From Panopea generosa (Eukaryota; Mollusca; Bivalvia; Adapedonta; Hiatellidae): a stretch of 64,000 nt of DNA. Of this stretch, positions 46,893 through 57,879 are shown piece after piece. Location of the stretch: the NCBI GenBank assembly GCA_029582155.1, contig CM055897.1:95281582-95345581 (forward strand), read 5' to 3'. The notes beneath the pieces are model-generated. The model was not told the DNA's origin, ran no database searches, and saw only the letters and a program-made list of their open reading frames with translations. Each line of letters starts with the position of its first letter. Position 1 is the first letter of the stretch. The position numbers were made by a program, and so were the translations under genes.

Positions 46893-46931
46893 CGGAAGAA
46901 GAAAGATGGACAAACCATTAATTCATCTCTG
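46893..46931 (+). CDS. numb: Candidate 39-nt microexon of Numb (PTB insert), unproven
   Basis: It follows CATGCTATGATTTCTGTTTTAG and precedes the donor GTATTG, which is weak. Thirteen codons, phase 0, open in the Numb frame: RKKKDGQTINSSL. Base composition is less AT-rich than the surroundings. It lies in the same intron as the 27-nt candidate and would join it in frame (in either single or double inclusion) ahead of GERLSH. A TGC triplet lies about 20 bases upstream of the acceptor. The alternative is a chance pair of splice-like sites in a 16.7 kb intron. Confidence 0.35.
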
Positions 46932-47034
46932 GTATTGTTTTAAGAAATAGTTGTTATTTTCTCTCTAAAACTTTTTGTTTCAGTAGGTTAGGGTTATATA
47001 AATATTTATTGGAAGTTTTTAGATGAAATATTAA

Positions 47035-47711
47035 TACAGTAGAATCTCATTATGTTGAAGTCGCTGTTGCTGAAAGTTCAGTTGTGTTGATGTTTTCCTA
47101 ATATTCTGATTATCGACTTTTTCCTTTTTTGTTTATGTAGTTTTTTGTCCATTTAAAGCCAGGTTTTATGTGTCGATATTTCCTGGGTTGCTGGCAGTTG
47201 TTTTCACACCTAAACCAGTCTGTTTATCTTGATTGGGCAGTAAGCATCAAAGACTCGCCGCCACAATGATTTCTCACCTTGCTGATCAGGTCGGCGCCAC
47301 AGCATAAGGATCTAATTTTGGTGTAATGTAAACACACTTAACAGATTTGAGTGGATGTAATGTACAGTTTAAAAAAGAATTTCCTTGGTATAAAACAAAA
47401 AAATAGATACTCGGAAGAATCTTGTTTTATGCTTATATGTAACAAGTACAAACATACATGTATATGTAAAAACGTCAACTTGCAATGTATTTAGCAATAA
47501 TGAAATACAAACAAAAACACACAACAAATAAAAACAACATTGATTGATTAATAATTATTTTATTGCATAAAAAGTCAAGTACCCACCCCATTAGCTCAAA
47601 ATTTAGCTGACCTCTCAGAAAGAGTCCATGTTCCCATGTATCATATTTACTTTTTTCAATTGGAAGTTATTTTTATGTTCCTATGGATATCAACATTGAG
47701 ATTCTACTGTA
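47035..47711. mobile_element. Pogo/Tigger-like MITE with TA target sites
   Basis: The ends CAGTAGAATCTCATTATGTT and ATCAACATTGAGATTCTACTG are inverted repeats bordered by TA. This end type is typical of pogo-class Tc1/mariner elements. It is 677 bp with no transposase frame. Confidence 0.8.
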
Positions 47712-48334
47712 TTGTAAAGTGGAAATATGGTTTATATGGTTACTGTTCATTGTAATGTATATCATGTATAGTTTTGTGTGGCTCTATTGAACATAGTCAA
47801 CACATACACATCACTTTGTCTTCTTCAACATTAACTTTATTTACTTCTTTATGTTATATATTTTCACTATTAAATAAAATACATCATGTTTTAGCAGCAA
47901 GAGCCGACCATTATGATTATCAAGGTCAAAATCTTGGTTTAAAGGGATTTATTCCATCTGAAAATCAAATTTGTAAATTTTTAGTATCAAAACTCCATAC
48001 TAACTATAGAGAAATATAGCGTTTTAATGCAAGATAAATTTTAAAACTGTTGTAGTCATAGTTAATTGCGATTATCACATGAAAGAACCAAAATATGAGG
48101 GTAATAGTATTGGTGTAAGTGTCAAGGTCATTTGTTAAAAAAGTTAAATTGACATGACCAGCTTGCCAAGATAACTATATTGACCTAGATTACCTGTATA
48201 ATAGAATCTATCTTTCATATAAAAAACTGAGCATTGTATCTATACATTCTTTTATATCAATTGTTTTGATAAAATATTTAACAAGATGGCTGCCAGATAC
48301 CTTCTTAATGTTGGGTAGTTGCAGTAAATTGTGT

Positions 48335-48505
48335 ATATGGCGGACTGGAATCTGAGTAAAACCACCGTCCTTCTGCAAGTAACTGGCAGACTTTCTCACA
48401 ATGATTTTGGAGTAAGCAGGACTTGAACCTCCAACGTTATCGGTGAGAGGTAAGTGATCTTGAGACAGCACCTTTAATACCATTAGGCGGGGAGGACCCA
48501 TATAT
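48335..48505 (-). repeat. tRNA-derived SINE head, minus strand
   Basis: The minus strand reads GGGTCCTCCCCGCCTAATGG (A-box region) and GTTGGAGGTTCAAGTCCTGC (B box), then about 100 bp of unfamiliar body. Confidence 0.5.
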
Positions 48506-51500
48506 TTATTATAAAACTTCAGTTGATAACTCGGTGAACAACAAACTAACCTTTTGTAGGGTAGACCTACACATCTCCTATAGTGTAGTGAGTGGAAGAG
48601 TTCACGTCTTTACTGCCAGTAAAATATATTGCCCTATAATCAAATGTAGATGGTATAAACATTAAACAATGCCATGTTCCAAATAAAGCAAAATGATTAC
48701 CAAACACACCAGCTCTGTTTCAATGATGGTTAGCAATTTTGTGATGGTAGCCTGCTTGTGAAAATCAGAAAAAAAGTTTGGCAATCTATAAGATATCTAT
48801 TATTGTTACAGTGATTTTATATAAATTCATTCCAGTTATTGTAGCTATTTATAAAACATATCTTCAGATTCTTTGAAGGTCATGGTATTTTTTTTAGTTT
48901 AAACATCGTATTATTTCTTTTATAAATTTTGAAATAAACAAAGAATTTACAATATCAAGAAAATGTCTACATAATGAAAATAATAAAATGTATATACTTG
49001 TATATGCTTTTACCAGAACTAAATTTGGTTATTTTAAATGATTAATAATTCCAAACTTAAACAGATAAGCAATCTAGTCTCCTGTAAATCTATAGTAAAC
49101 CTTTAGGGTCGAGTACAAGTTCACAGTTACCTACCATACTTATATTTTATATGGACACTAAAACGTTCTTAAACGGCACATGAGGGAAAAGAGTTAAAAT
49201 AGGATCTAGAGTCAGATATGCTTTGTGCAATTTGGTCATTAAATGTACAAACTCACAAAATCATGAACAAAAATATTGAAATTGAAATGTGTTTTGTTTT
49301 GTATGTATATGTATTATTTACATGTACAGGTGACGAGAGTTTGGGTATATTTTATACTTGTAATAATTCAGATAAATCACATGTACTTTATATAAAAAAG
49401 ATGAATTAACACTTTAGTATTTTATCATACTTTTAGTATTTAGTTGGAGGACATATTTGTAAGTTTTAGCTAACAGATCCTGTCGGTGATACTGTTTGCA
49501 TTCAAGGTATCCACATTTGCCTGTGAGATTTTGTTGCCTGGTAATGGTGTACCTTGTATGTACTCAGTCAGTTAGTGTTAACAGTTCTTTAAATGGTAAT
49601 AAAAGGGTCTAAACCCAAAATGAACTAGTCTATAAATAGCTTTGCAGTAATTTAAGGATAAGGATAAAGATAACTGTGAACGCGTATTATACCCTCTGTG
49701 GATATGAAACTTTGTCCTATTCCTGATGTTTCTAATTTCTTTGCCATTGTTTTTCTTTCATGGCTGCTGGCTGGGCTTAACAGACGGTATGGTGCATGCT
49801 TTATTTGTCCATGGACAATATAGTAGTATATTAGTCTTCATAGATCATGTTGATTCAAAATAAACAAACTTGTCAACTTACAAACTGTAAGAAATGCAAA
49901 TAAACAATCAGTATTAAATACCGCCTCTTCTTTATGGGTCTACAAAAGATGGGCTGCTTAAAAAAGTTAAAAAAGGATAGAAAGATATGAATGCAGCACT
50001 AGTGCTGCGTTCCATTCAGTTAAAACGTTTTGTTATCTTATTTCAATGGTAGGAACGTATGTCACATGCACCTGCTAGTTGAGCTCATTTCCGTGTAACG
50101 TTTACTTTTAGAATGAAGCGCAATTGTCTTGAGGTAATCTTGAATTTTATAGGTCGCACTGATCCATATATATCAGTGAATTAGATTCCCCTAATTCCCA
50201 GAGGGTCAGTGGGAACTATTAAATTTGCACATGTACGCACAATTGAAATGAAAAATCATCTACCTCTAACCAGCTTTTGAAGCAACATTCTGGCACTGTA
50301 TTTAGCAGGTGTGCGCGACATAGGTTCTCAGCATTAAATTTATTTTGCTGGACTCTTGTAGCACACACTACTTGATAAAATGAAGGAACTGTGGTACTGA
50401 ACACAGCCCAGATCTTTGTAGCATAATGTAAATATTTAAAGTTAGATTGTTTTATATGTTGCACATGACACCACAACAGAATTTGCAAAATTCAGCCTTG
50501 TTGGTGAAAGGTCAAAATATGGTCAGTGAATAAAAATAACAAATCACTGCCACACCTTTCCAGTCACAATATTTACAGAGATAGTACCATCTCTGGTTTC
50601 ATTGATAGTAGATCTATAAACAAGTGATATACTATATCTGTTCACATACCAGCATAGGTACATACTTATGTCACATACAATTGGAACAGATGGTTTCATA
50701 TAATTTCCCCATTAACTGTGGATGATTGATGTAATATATTCTATAATATTGATGGGACAAAAAATGATTGCAAAACAAAGTTTTTACTTTTACTATGGAT
50801 AACTTTAATTTAAGGAGTGGTAGTTTGTTTATGGCTGATCATGTTTTCTAGAGGACTAATATACATTTTAGGCTACGTTTATGTTGATATTAATTGATTT
50901 GTTAGATGTTTTATTATTGACACCTAATTTGGGAGTTGTCCAGCACATTCATCCAATACTTTGTTTCACTGTTTAATTTTATGTTGCTTTATGTATTTAG
51001 TATATGATCATGATATAATGTGACCTTGTAATGCTTTCTTTTATGTGTCCTTTAACATCCTATGTTCACATAATTTGTGTCTTCCATACTTAGCCTGATT
51101 TCTGCTTCCAATCAGCTTAGGCCATAACAAATTTATTCATATATTTTGTTTTAAATTTGTTTGAAAAAGGGATGAGGAGTGCTATTTTGTTTTTCAGATA
51201 TCAAAAAGTGTCATATAAACCACCAAATGAATAAAAATCATTTTAAGACAGTAGAATGATTTTAAACACAGAGATAGAAACCTGTGGCTGATAGACCAAC
51301 TGTCCTTTCAACTTTTTATGTACATTTGTCATGAAGTTGTTTTTTGAATACCACTGATACAGCACGAAAAATATCCCACTCAGAAGGCCCTGGCCTCATT
51401 CCCCCAAAGTGAAGCGAGTACCCTCTTTTGATAAACTATCTTTAATAAATGCACACAAAAATTGAATACCTCTGTAAGGAAGAATATAGCTTGGAGCAAT

Positions 51501-52672
51501 AGACAAATGCCTTTTTTTAATGCCAAAACACTTGTCTGCAACAGAATTAACAATATCAGTGGTCATTAAAACCTAGTCTTCTGTGTGACTTGCTTTGTTT
51601 CTATCTAGTTATATGGCTTTGTAGACCTTCCATTTCTGTGACATCACGGCTTCATTATTTATTCAAATGCTTATTAAATAATCTTATGTTGCTATGGAAA
51701 CTAGATGTGTTTTTTCATAAATCACCATTTTTATTGTTTCATAGTTACGCACAGGCAGACTTCTTACTTAAGTCTAGGAATTAAATATTTTATTTATTTA
51801 TGTCATATAGATATGTAAATAATATCTGTTACGGAATAGGCAGATTCAGTGGAGTGCTTTATTGGCATCGATTGGCAAAATTCTTTGCTAATTAATCTCC
51901 ATGGAAACAGCAATTTGATTAGGGATGATTATTCATATATTAATTTTGTACAACTTCCTTAATAAAATAAAAAAAACAATATGTAAACATTTGAAAAAAA
52001 GAGGAGTTTTAACACAATTATCATATATTAAAATTCAGACAGTAACTGCTATAGGTAATTATAATGATAATTGTTGATATTTAAAGTCATTTATCATTAA
52101 GTGAATATAAGACATTCTTTCCCCCAAAAGCCTCCATCCATATTAACTTTGTGTGCTGTATCTGTTTATCTAGTGCTTGCCTAGTGTACTAACATGGTGT
52201 CGGCATACTGTGGCTGTTGAAGGACTTAAGATTTCTTAGTTTTAATGTTGAATCAATACACTTACTTTACTTAACTTGTTGTCTTACCTCAACAGAAAAT
52301 ATAACAATTAGAATATGAGGTTTCCTCTGTTTTTAACTTCATTAATCTTTGAATAAAGCAGTATTAGTATTCCCACTGCTGTCAGTGTCTGCATTGAGGT
52401 GTGCTACTAATTTGTTCATTAGTGTGCAATTCTAACTTCTAGATGTTTCTTATGTGTGTGACACTGTACACACAATTTTTGTCTCGCCTTTTCAAAAAAT
52501 AAAGACATGAATGTTACTTTTCTGATGAGGATATCGGTTTTAATAATTCAAAGTTATTTTTGGGTTAGGCTCTCAGAATCTGTTTGACATAGAGTCACCA
52601 AATTTGTGTTATGGGTTATGATACTCAAAACCATACAGCCCCTTTTTTTTCAGGCGACCTTGACTTCTTTAA

Positions 52673-52894
52673 CCCTTTACTTCATATAGACACCTTTGGA
52701 CACCTCTAATATTGAAAGCATTAATTCACCACATATCAGCAATGGGTGAATTATGTTTATATGAACTGACAGAGTGGAAAACAGTGCAGGAAGTGTTCAG
52801 ATTGCTCGTTACGAGCAATCTGAACTCTTCCTGCACTGTTTTCAAAGGCCTTCTGTGATTGGTGCAGGAAAGCCTGTATCTATGGAGTAAAGGG
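52673..52894 (-). mobile_element. TTAA-type MITE with internal hairpin (family P), complete
   Basis: TTAA (52669-52672) and TTAA (52895-52898) flank CCCTTTACTTCATATAG at one end and TATGGAGTAAAGGG at the other. It carries the best-preserved internal palindrome (about 52775-52842): AACAGTGCAGGAAGTGTTCA...and its complement, with a loop of a few bases. Orientation is opposite to the other copies and antisense to Numb. Confidence 0.9.
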
Positions 52895-53880
52895 TTAAAT
52901 GTCTGTATCAAATACTGATTGTTGATGTATAGTCAATTTTTAAAATCTTTAAAAGCAATATCATTCATACAAATAGAAGAAGCATAGTTACAAATGACTG
53001 TTTTATGTGAATGTAGTGTGAGTTATTTATCTACTGCATGTGTAAGTAAGTAATTAAAACCACTTGCCGAAGCTTTGTAATACTGAAGTTTTATTTATTC
53101 AATTGATCCAGTTAAGTTTGATTTAAATATAGGCAATACCATAGGACTGACTATCTTTTACTTTGGTTAATTAGCAAAGGCTATTAAATATTTGCTTAAT
53201 TACTAAACTGTCCATAAAAATTCTCTAAATGTGAATCCATTATATAACCTAAGCCATGGTTTCCATAGCAACATTCAGCTTCGTGTTATATTGATGCAGT
53301 ATTGAGTTCTTGGTAGTTTATAGTGTATGTCTTTTTGTCATGATAATGGGCTGTATGAAACTAATCAGTTTTAATGGGCCAGGCAGGATTGTGAAGTAGG
53401 ACAGTATAGCAGGGCCATGCAAAGAAAGCGTGCTTCTCTCTTTAGTTATCATATAAGATGATTTAATTAAAAAATCAATGAAACCTTTTTTTATGATTTT
53501 TTGAGTAGCAGCACAGTCATGGTTTCTATATTGCCTGATGACAGTTTTTAACGATGTGTAAAAGGGAGATAACCTTAATGTAAAATAAAATGTTTAAAGA
53601 TGTATAAAAGGGAGATAACCTTATTGCAATGAAAGTTTTTCCAGTAAAGTATTTGACAAGTAGCCCCTTATACACCAAAATTGGAGTTCTATATTGATCT
53701 TATACAAGTTTAGTGTATTGCAGTAGAACTTTTAAAAATGTTCTTAAAGTTTCTTTAAATGTCTAAATATTGTTTAAACTAGGTAGCCATTTAAAATTAT
53801 TATAAAACACATGCTTATTTTGGTTTGATTGAATAGGTTAGTGTAGTCTAATCCGATGTGTATCCTTTTTTAACCACTAG

Positions 53881-54079
53881 GGAGAGAGACTGAGTCATGC
53901 TGTTGGATGTGCCTTTGCTATCTGCCTTGAGCGTAAACAGAAGCGGGATAAGGAGTCGGGAGCCAGCAATGTCACTGTGACATACAGCCAGGATAGAACA
54001 ACATTTGAGCGCACTGGATCATTCAGACAGACGACCATTACAGAAAGAATTACAGACCCCCAGAGTGCAATAGTAGCAG
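53881..54079 (+). CDS. numb: Numb coding exon 5: C-terminal PTB helix and linker, residues 145-210
   Basis: It follows TTTTTTAACCACTAG and ends GCAG before GTGAGT, 199 bases, entering in phase 0 and leaving in phase 1. It starts [20 protein letters not shown], the amphipathic helix that closes the PTB fold, then KRDKESG. The next conserved block is [17 protein letters not shown], matching the Numb-family linker with a conserved Ser in a basic-SF context. The exon ends in DPQSAIVA. Length and content agree with fly and vertebrate Numb. Confidence 0.95.
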
Positions 54080-54583
54080 GTGAGTTGCGTTATGCAACAA
54101 GTACATTGTCATGTACCTGAAACAAGAAGATAATATTAAAGACCTGCCTTGAAAATGACTCATTCCGCCCACTGGCCACGTGGCGTTGTTTGTCCAAGTA
54201 AATACAATGTAATTTTTACTAAGACTTCATCAGTTTGTCTAAGGAAAATGGTGGAACCAATATTGATGGTTGGTTCAATTATCATCTTGTTTGTTGACAG
54301 TCCACATTGGGTTAATTGATCAGTTTCTTGCTGAACTACAACTATACATATATGAGCAAATGTATTGAGAGGTCTTCCTCCATCTATACAGTGACTAATG
54401 TAATTATTTTGAGCTAAACATGCTTAAAGTGCTAAAACCCATTTTATCAGTATATTTTGCACATAAGTTATGTTTAATATACTTCAAAAAATTATAAGAC
54501 TTGTGAGTAATGGGTCAATTCAGTTAATAGTTTCTAGATATAGTGAACTATTTTGCTATATTATGAATTAATTCTTCTTACAG

Positions 54584-54608
54584 AGTTGGGCACCTGGCCT
54601 GCCCAGAG
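54584..54608 (+). other. Exon-like 25-nt segment in intron 6, frame-breaking
   Basis: It lies between TTAATTCTTCTTACAG and GTAACT. Spliced between coding exons 5 and 6 it would shift the frame and meet a TAA about nine codons into exon 6. If used at all it would be a poison exon; more likely it is a chance decoy. Confidence 0.2.
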
Positions 54609-55076
54609 GTAACTATCACACAATCTACCTCTGGTGCTGCATGACTCTTGTCTTGCTTGCATTAGTGATCTGCTTACAGCATGTCTGATGAGAATCGTTC
54701 GTAGACACATTTCCACCTACTAGTACCTATTACCAATGACATGTATTTTATTATTGTCCTGAAGTACTTGAAGGGGGTAAATGTCCTTCGAGTTGTTGCC
54801 CATTTTTACTATAGTGAATATTTCATTGTGACCTACCGGTACTTGTCCATGAACCTTTCTGTCATGAAGTTGTTCTTCAGGGTGACCATGTCTCTTGCAA
54901 CTATCCTGAATTTCCGGGTACTCCTTGATAACTCGTGGAATTGTTTTTCTTAAAAAGTGGAGTTTGTACTGGGATAGTGCTTGAATTTGAAAAAGAAAAA
55001 CCTTAATTTTAATATTTATAACATTACTTTAATTTAGAAATATAGTGAAAATTAAAGTGTATAAATGATATATTAA

Positions 55077-55540
55077 GCTCACTTGAGCCAAAGGCTCACA
55101 GGTAAGCGTATGTGATCACCCTGTGTCTGTCATCCATCTGTCACTGATTTACTTCAACTTCTCTGAAAGCGCTTCACAGATTTTCATCAAATTTTGTGTA
55201 AAGCATAATAACATGCAGCTGTTTTTCAAGTTTGATCAGATTATGACCCCACCCCAAGGGCTTATCAATCGTTGTTTTTTGTTCTTCAACATTTCAAAAA
55301 AGTTCTCCTAAATTGCACGGCCTTAAACTTTGATATTTTGCATGCAGCATCATCTTATCATTTTCTCTCAGGTTTGGTCAAGCCAGGACTCTGGAGTCAC
55401 AATTGGCCTTGCCCCGGGGACTTGAAAAAAAATTGTGGCAAGATATAAAATTTATTCTGTGTTCATCTCAGATGACGATAATGACAACCAAACAATATGT
55501 TGTCACCCTGTTTTAACTCGCCATTTGTCCTTGATAAGAA
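55077..55540 (+). repeat. GCTCACC-family dispersed repeat, decayed
   Basis: The head AGCTCACTTGAGCCAAAGG then CTCACAGGTAAGC, followed by CTGTGTCTGTCATCCATC, matches the 31423 element with decay. No conserved tail was found. Confidence 0.55.
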
Positions 55541-55682
55541 CAAACTGTTATAATCCTTACTTCATGATGGCCGTAACGATGTATTACTCGACTGAACAGT
55601 AAGCAGATTAACAGCAGGTTGTAACAGTTAGAGTGATTAATGATATGTTGGCAGGCACCAAACATGCAGTCATTTGCATTAA

Positions 55683-55940
55683 CTCTTACTCCATAGATAC
55701 GCAATTTCTCGCACCAATCACAGAAGGCCTTTGAAAACAGTGCAGGAAGAGTTCAGACTGCTCATAATGAGCAATCTGAACATTTCCTGCACTGTTTTCC
55801 ACTCTGTCAGTTAATATAAACATAATTCACCCAATAGTTCAAAAGCTTTCTATATTAGAGGTGTCCAAAGGCGTCTATATTAGAGGTGTCCAAAGGCATC
55901 TATATTAGAGGTGTTTAAAGGCGTCTATATTAGAGGTGAT
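55683..55940 (+). mobile_element. TTAA-type MITE with internal hairpin (family P), expanded 25 bp units
   Basis: It is preceded by TTAA (55679-55682) and starts CTCTTACTCCATAGATAC. The internal palindrome is at about 55733-55798. Four tandem ~25 bp units (GTCTATATTAGAGGTGTCCA-like) replace the right end, where other copies have one or two. Confidence 0.8.
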
Positions 55941-55991
55941 GGTGATGGTGACCAAATCCAGTTTTATTAAAATCCACAAACAAAATCTTTT

Positions 55992-56215
55992 TCAGCTCAC
56001 AGGTGAGCTTTTGTGATAGCCCTGTGTCCATCGTTTGTCTGCCATTTAGTTTTTCTTCAAACGACTTCTATGAAACCGATTTTCACCAAATATGGTGTGA
56101 AGCATTCTTTTTTGAAGCTCTCTCAAGTTTGTCCAAATCATGGCCCTTGGGTAAAATTTGGCACTGTTAGTGCAAGGCCCCTAGCTGGTCGATGTATCAA
56201 TTTATCATAGGGAAA
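55992..56215 (+). repeat. GCTCACC-family dispersed repeat, 5' fragment
   Basis: It starts TTCAGCTCACAGGTGAGCTT with CCTGTGTCCATCGTTTGTC, then body modules (CTTCTATGAAACCGATTTTC, AAATTTGGCACTGTTAG). The tail is not seen. Confidence 0.6.
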
Positions 56216-56528
56216 GTTTAATAAGAAATTTTCATTTATAGAATATCAGTTTCAATTCAGCACATTTTACCCTGTTTTCATCTAATTTTATATCAGATGA
56301 TCAGTTGTTATAAATAACAAGTTTAAAACAACATGTCATGTTGAGACTTAAAACAACTATTTAAAGTCACCCTTACATAGCATAGGATATATATTGCCAA
56401 GCTTATATATTTAGAACAGGCCTTAAACTAGAAGGTGAATGGGGTGCCAAAGTTGTTTTTTATTCCGCCATTACACTTTTCTGTACGGTCAGGGTGAAGT
56501 CGCCTTAAAATTAATGACATCACTTTTT

Positions 56529-57879
56529 ATGCTCCCCTAAAGAGGGGGAGCATATAGTCGCCGCTTCGTCCGTGTGTGCCTCCCCAAGTTCTTGTCCGGG
56601 CTATTTCTCTACAACCTCTGGTTCGAAATTTATGAAACTTGCTAGGATGCATCATTACCAAGTTCAGATGCGCATATTGTCTTTGTGTTTTGGTTTGATG
56701 GTTTTTCACAGAGTTATGGCCCTTTGATTCTTTCTGTGACCAAGTTCTTGTATCTATTTCTCTACAACCCCATATTGGAATTTTATGAAACTTGCTAGGA
56801 TGCATCACTACCAAGTGGAGATGTGCATATTGTCTTTGTGTTCCGGTTCGATGATTTTTCATGGAATAATAGCCCTTTGATTCTTTCTGTGACCAAATTC
56901 TTGTACACGCTATTTCTTTACAACCAAGACCGCGGCATGGTCTAGTGGTAGAGCATATGCCTCGCATGCAGAAGGTCGTGGGTTCAATCCCCGGCTGGGT
57001 CATACCAAATACTGTAAAAATGGTACTAGAAGCTTCCTCGCTTGACGCTCAGCATCAAGAGGAGAGGTCTAGGTCTGGTCGGCCCGGTGTCAGTATAATG
57101 TGACTGGGTGGGGTATCATACCATGTGTCTGCGGCATGATACTCCAGTGTGACAGCGCTTAGAATACTGTCTCAAGTAGACACCATCGCGATGACAGAAA
57201 AATTGTTGAAAGTGACGCTAAACACCATACAACAACAACATTCTCTACAACCCCATGTTAAAATTTTATGAAACTTGCTAGGATGCATCACTACCAAGTG
57301 GAGATGCCCATATTGTCTTTGTGTTCTGGTTATTCCCCTTTCATTGAATCTGACCAAATTCTTGTCCATGCTATTTTTCTACAACCTCAGGTTGGAATTT
57401 TATGAAACTTGCTATGTTTGTGTTTTGGTCTGATGATTTTTCACAGAGTTACTTTCATTCCAGTTCACTTTCATTCTGTCTGTGACTAAATTTTTCTCCG
57501 CTCTATTTCTCTACAACCTCTGGTTGGAATTTTATGAAACTTGCTAGGATGCATCATTACCAATTTGAGACGTGCATATTGTCTTCATGACACAATTTTG
57601 CTACAACCTCTGGTTTTAATTTTGTAAAACTAGCTAGGATATGTGCATATTGTCATTTTGTTCTGGTTAAATGATTTGCAAATGAGTTCTGTCAAGTGCA
57701 TAATGACCCATTTCAAAGTATGTTGTACAATGTATTATATCACGAAATAAAAAATAATGTATTAACTTCTCTTTAGAACTCTCACAGTTACTTCCCTGTT
57801 CAGTATCATTACCATATGGTACAGAGTCAAACACTCACTTGGGGGAGCATCCATCGGTTCCACAGATATTTTCTTGTTT
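56529..57879 (+). repeat. Hairpin-headed dispersed repeat (GCTCCCC family) inside family H element
   Basis: The head is the palindrome ATGCTCCCCTAAAGAGGGGGAGCAT-like pair (arms ATGCTCCCCT and GGGGGAGCAT), followed by CGCTTCGTCCGTGTGTGC. At least five ~190 bp modules (TCTACAACCTCTGGTTGGAA, GAAACTTGCTAGGATGCATC, ATTGTCTTTGTGTT) lead to the tail CTTGGGGGAGCATCCATCG and TTTTCTTGTTT. A SINE has inserted at 56926. Confidence 0.85.
56926..57240 (+). mobile_element. tRNA-derived SINE (family C), complete, with 12 bp target duplication
   Basis: The head has a near-perfect A box (TGGTCTAGTGGTAGAGCA) and B box (GTCGTGGGTTCAATCCCC). The body includes GGTACTAGAAGCTTCCTCGC and CAGTATAATGTGACTGGG, and it ends in CCATACAACAACAACA. 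Flanks TTCTTTACAACC (56914-56925) and TTCTCTACAACC (57241-57252) form the duplication. It looks young and could be transcribed by pol III. It is not a tRNA gene, because the anticodon arm pairs poorly. Confidence 0.9.

Larger units (their letters stand above)
37183..53880 (+). other. numb: Numb intron 5 (16.7 kb)
   Basis: GTAAGG to TTTTTTAACCACTAG, phase 0. Besides the listed elements it holds two candidate in-frame microexons (41121-41147, 46893-46931). I see nothing recognisable in 38260-38930, 39395-41090, 42190-42890, 42980-44930, 45750-46080, 47715-48330 and 48510-52470. A ~46 bp two-copy duplication (AAAAGGGAGATAACCTT) lies at about 53551-53622, and a (TA)n run at 42416-42432. A tract at 52478-52660 resembles 21885-22200. 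Confidence 0.7.

Noticed and set aside
56934-57003. tRNA gene with good A and B boxes
   Set aside because: The anticodon and acceptor arms pair poorly, and the sequence continues into a SINE body with a tail and target duplication; other copies exist at 19172 and 19513.
56527-57003. 158-codon minus-strand open frame with repeated KESKGYYSMKNH-like segments
   Set aside because: It is antisense to tandem modules of a dispersed repeat; the apparent protein repeat follows the DNA repeat and runs into a SINE.
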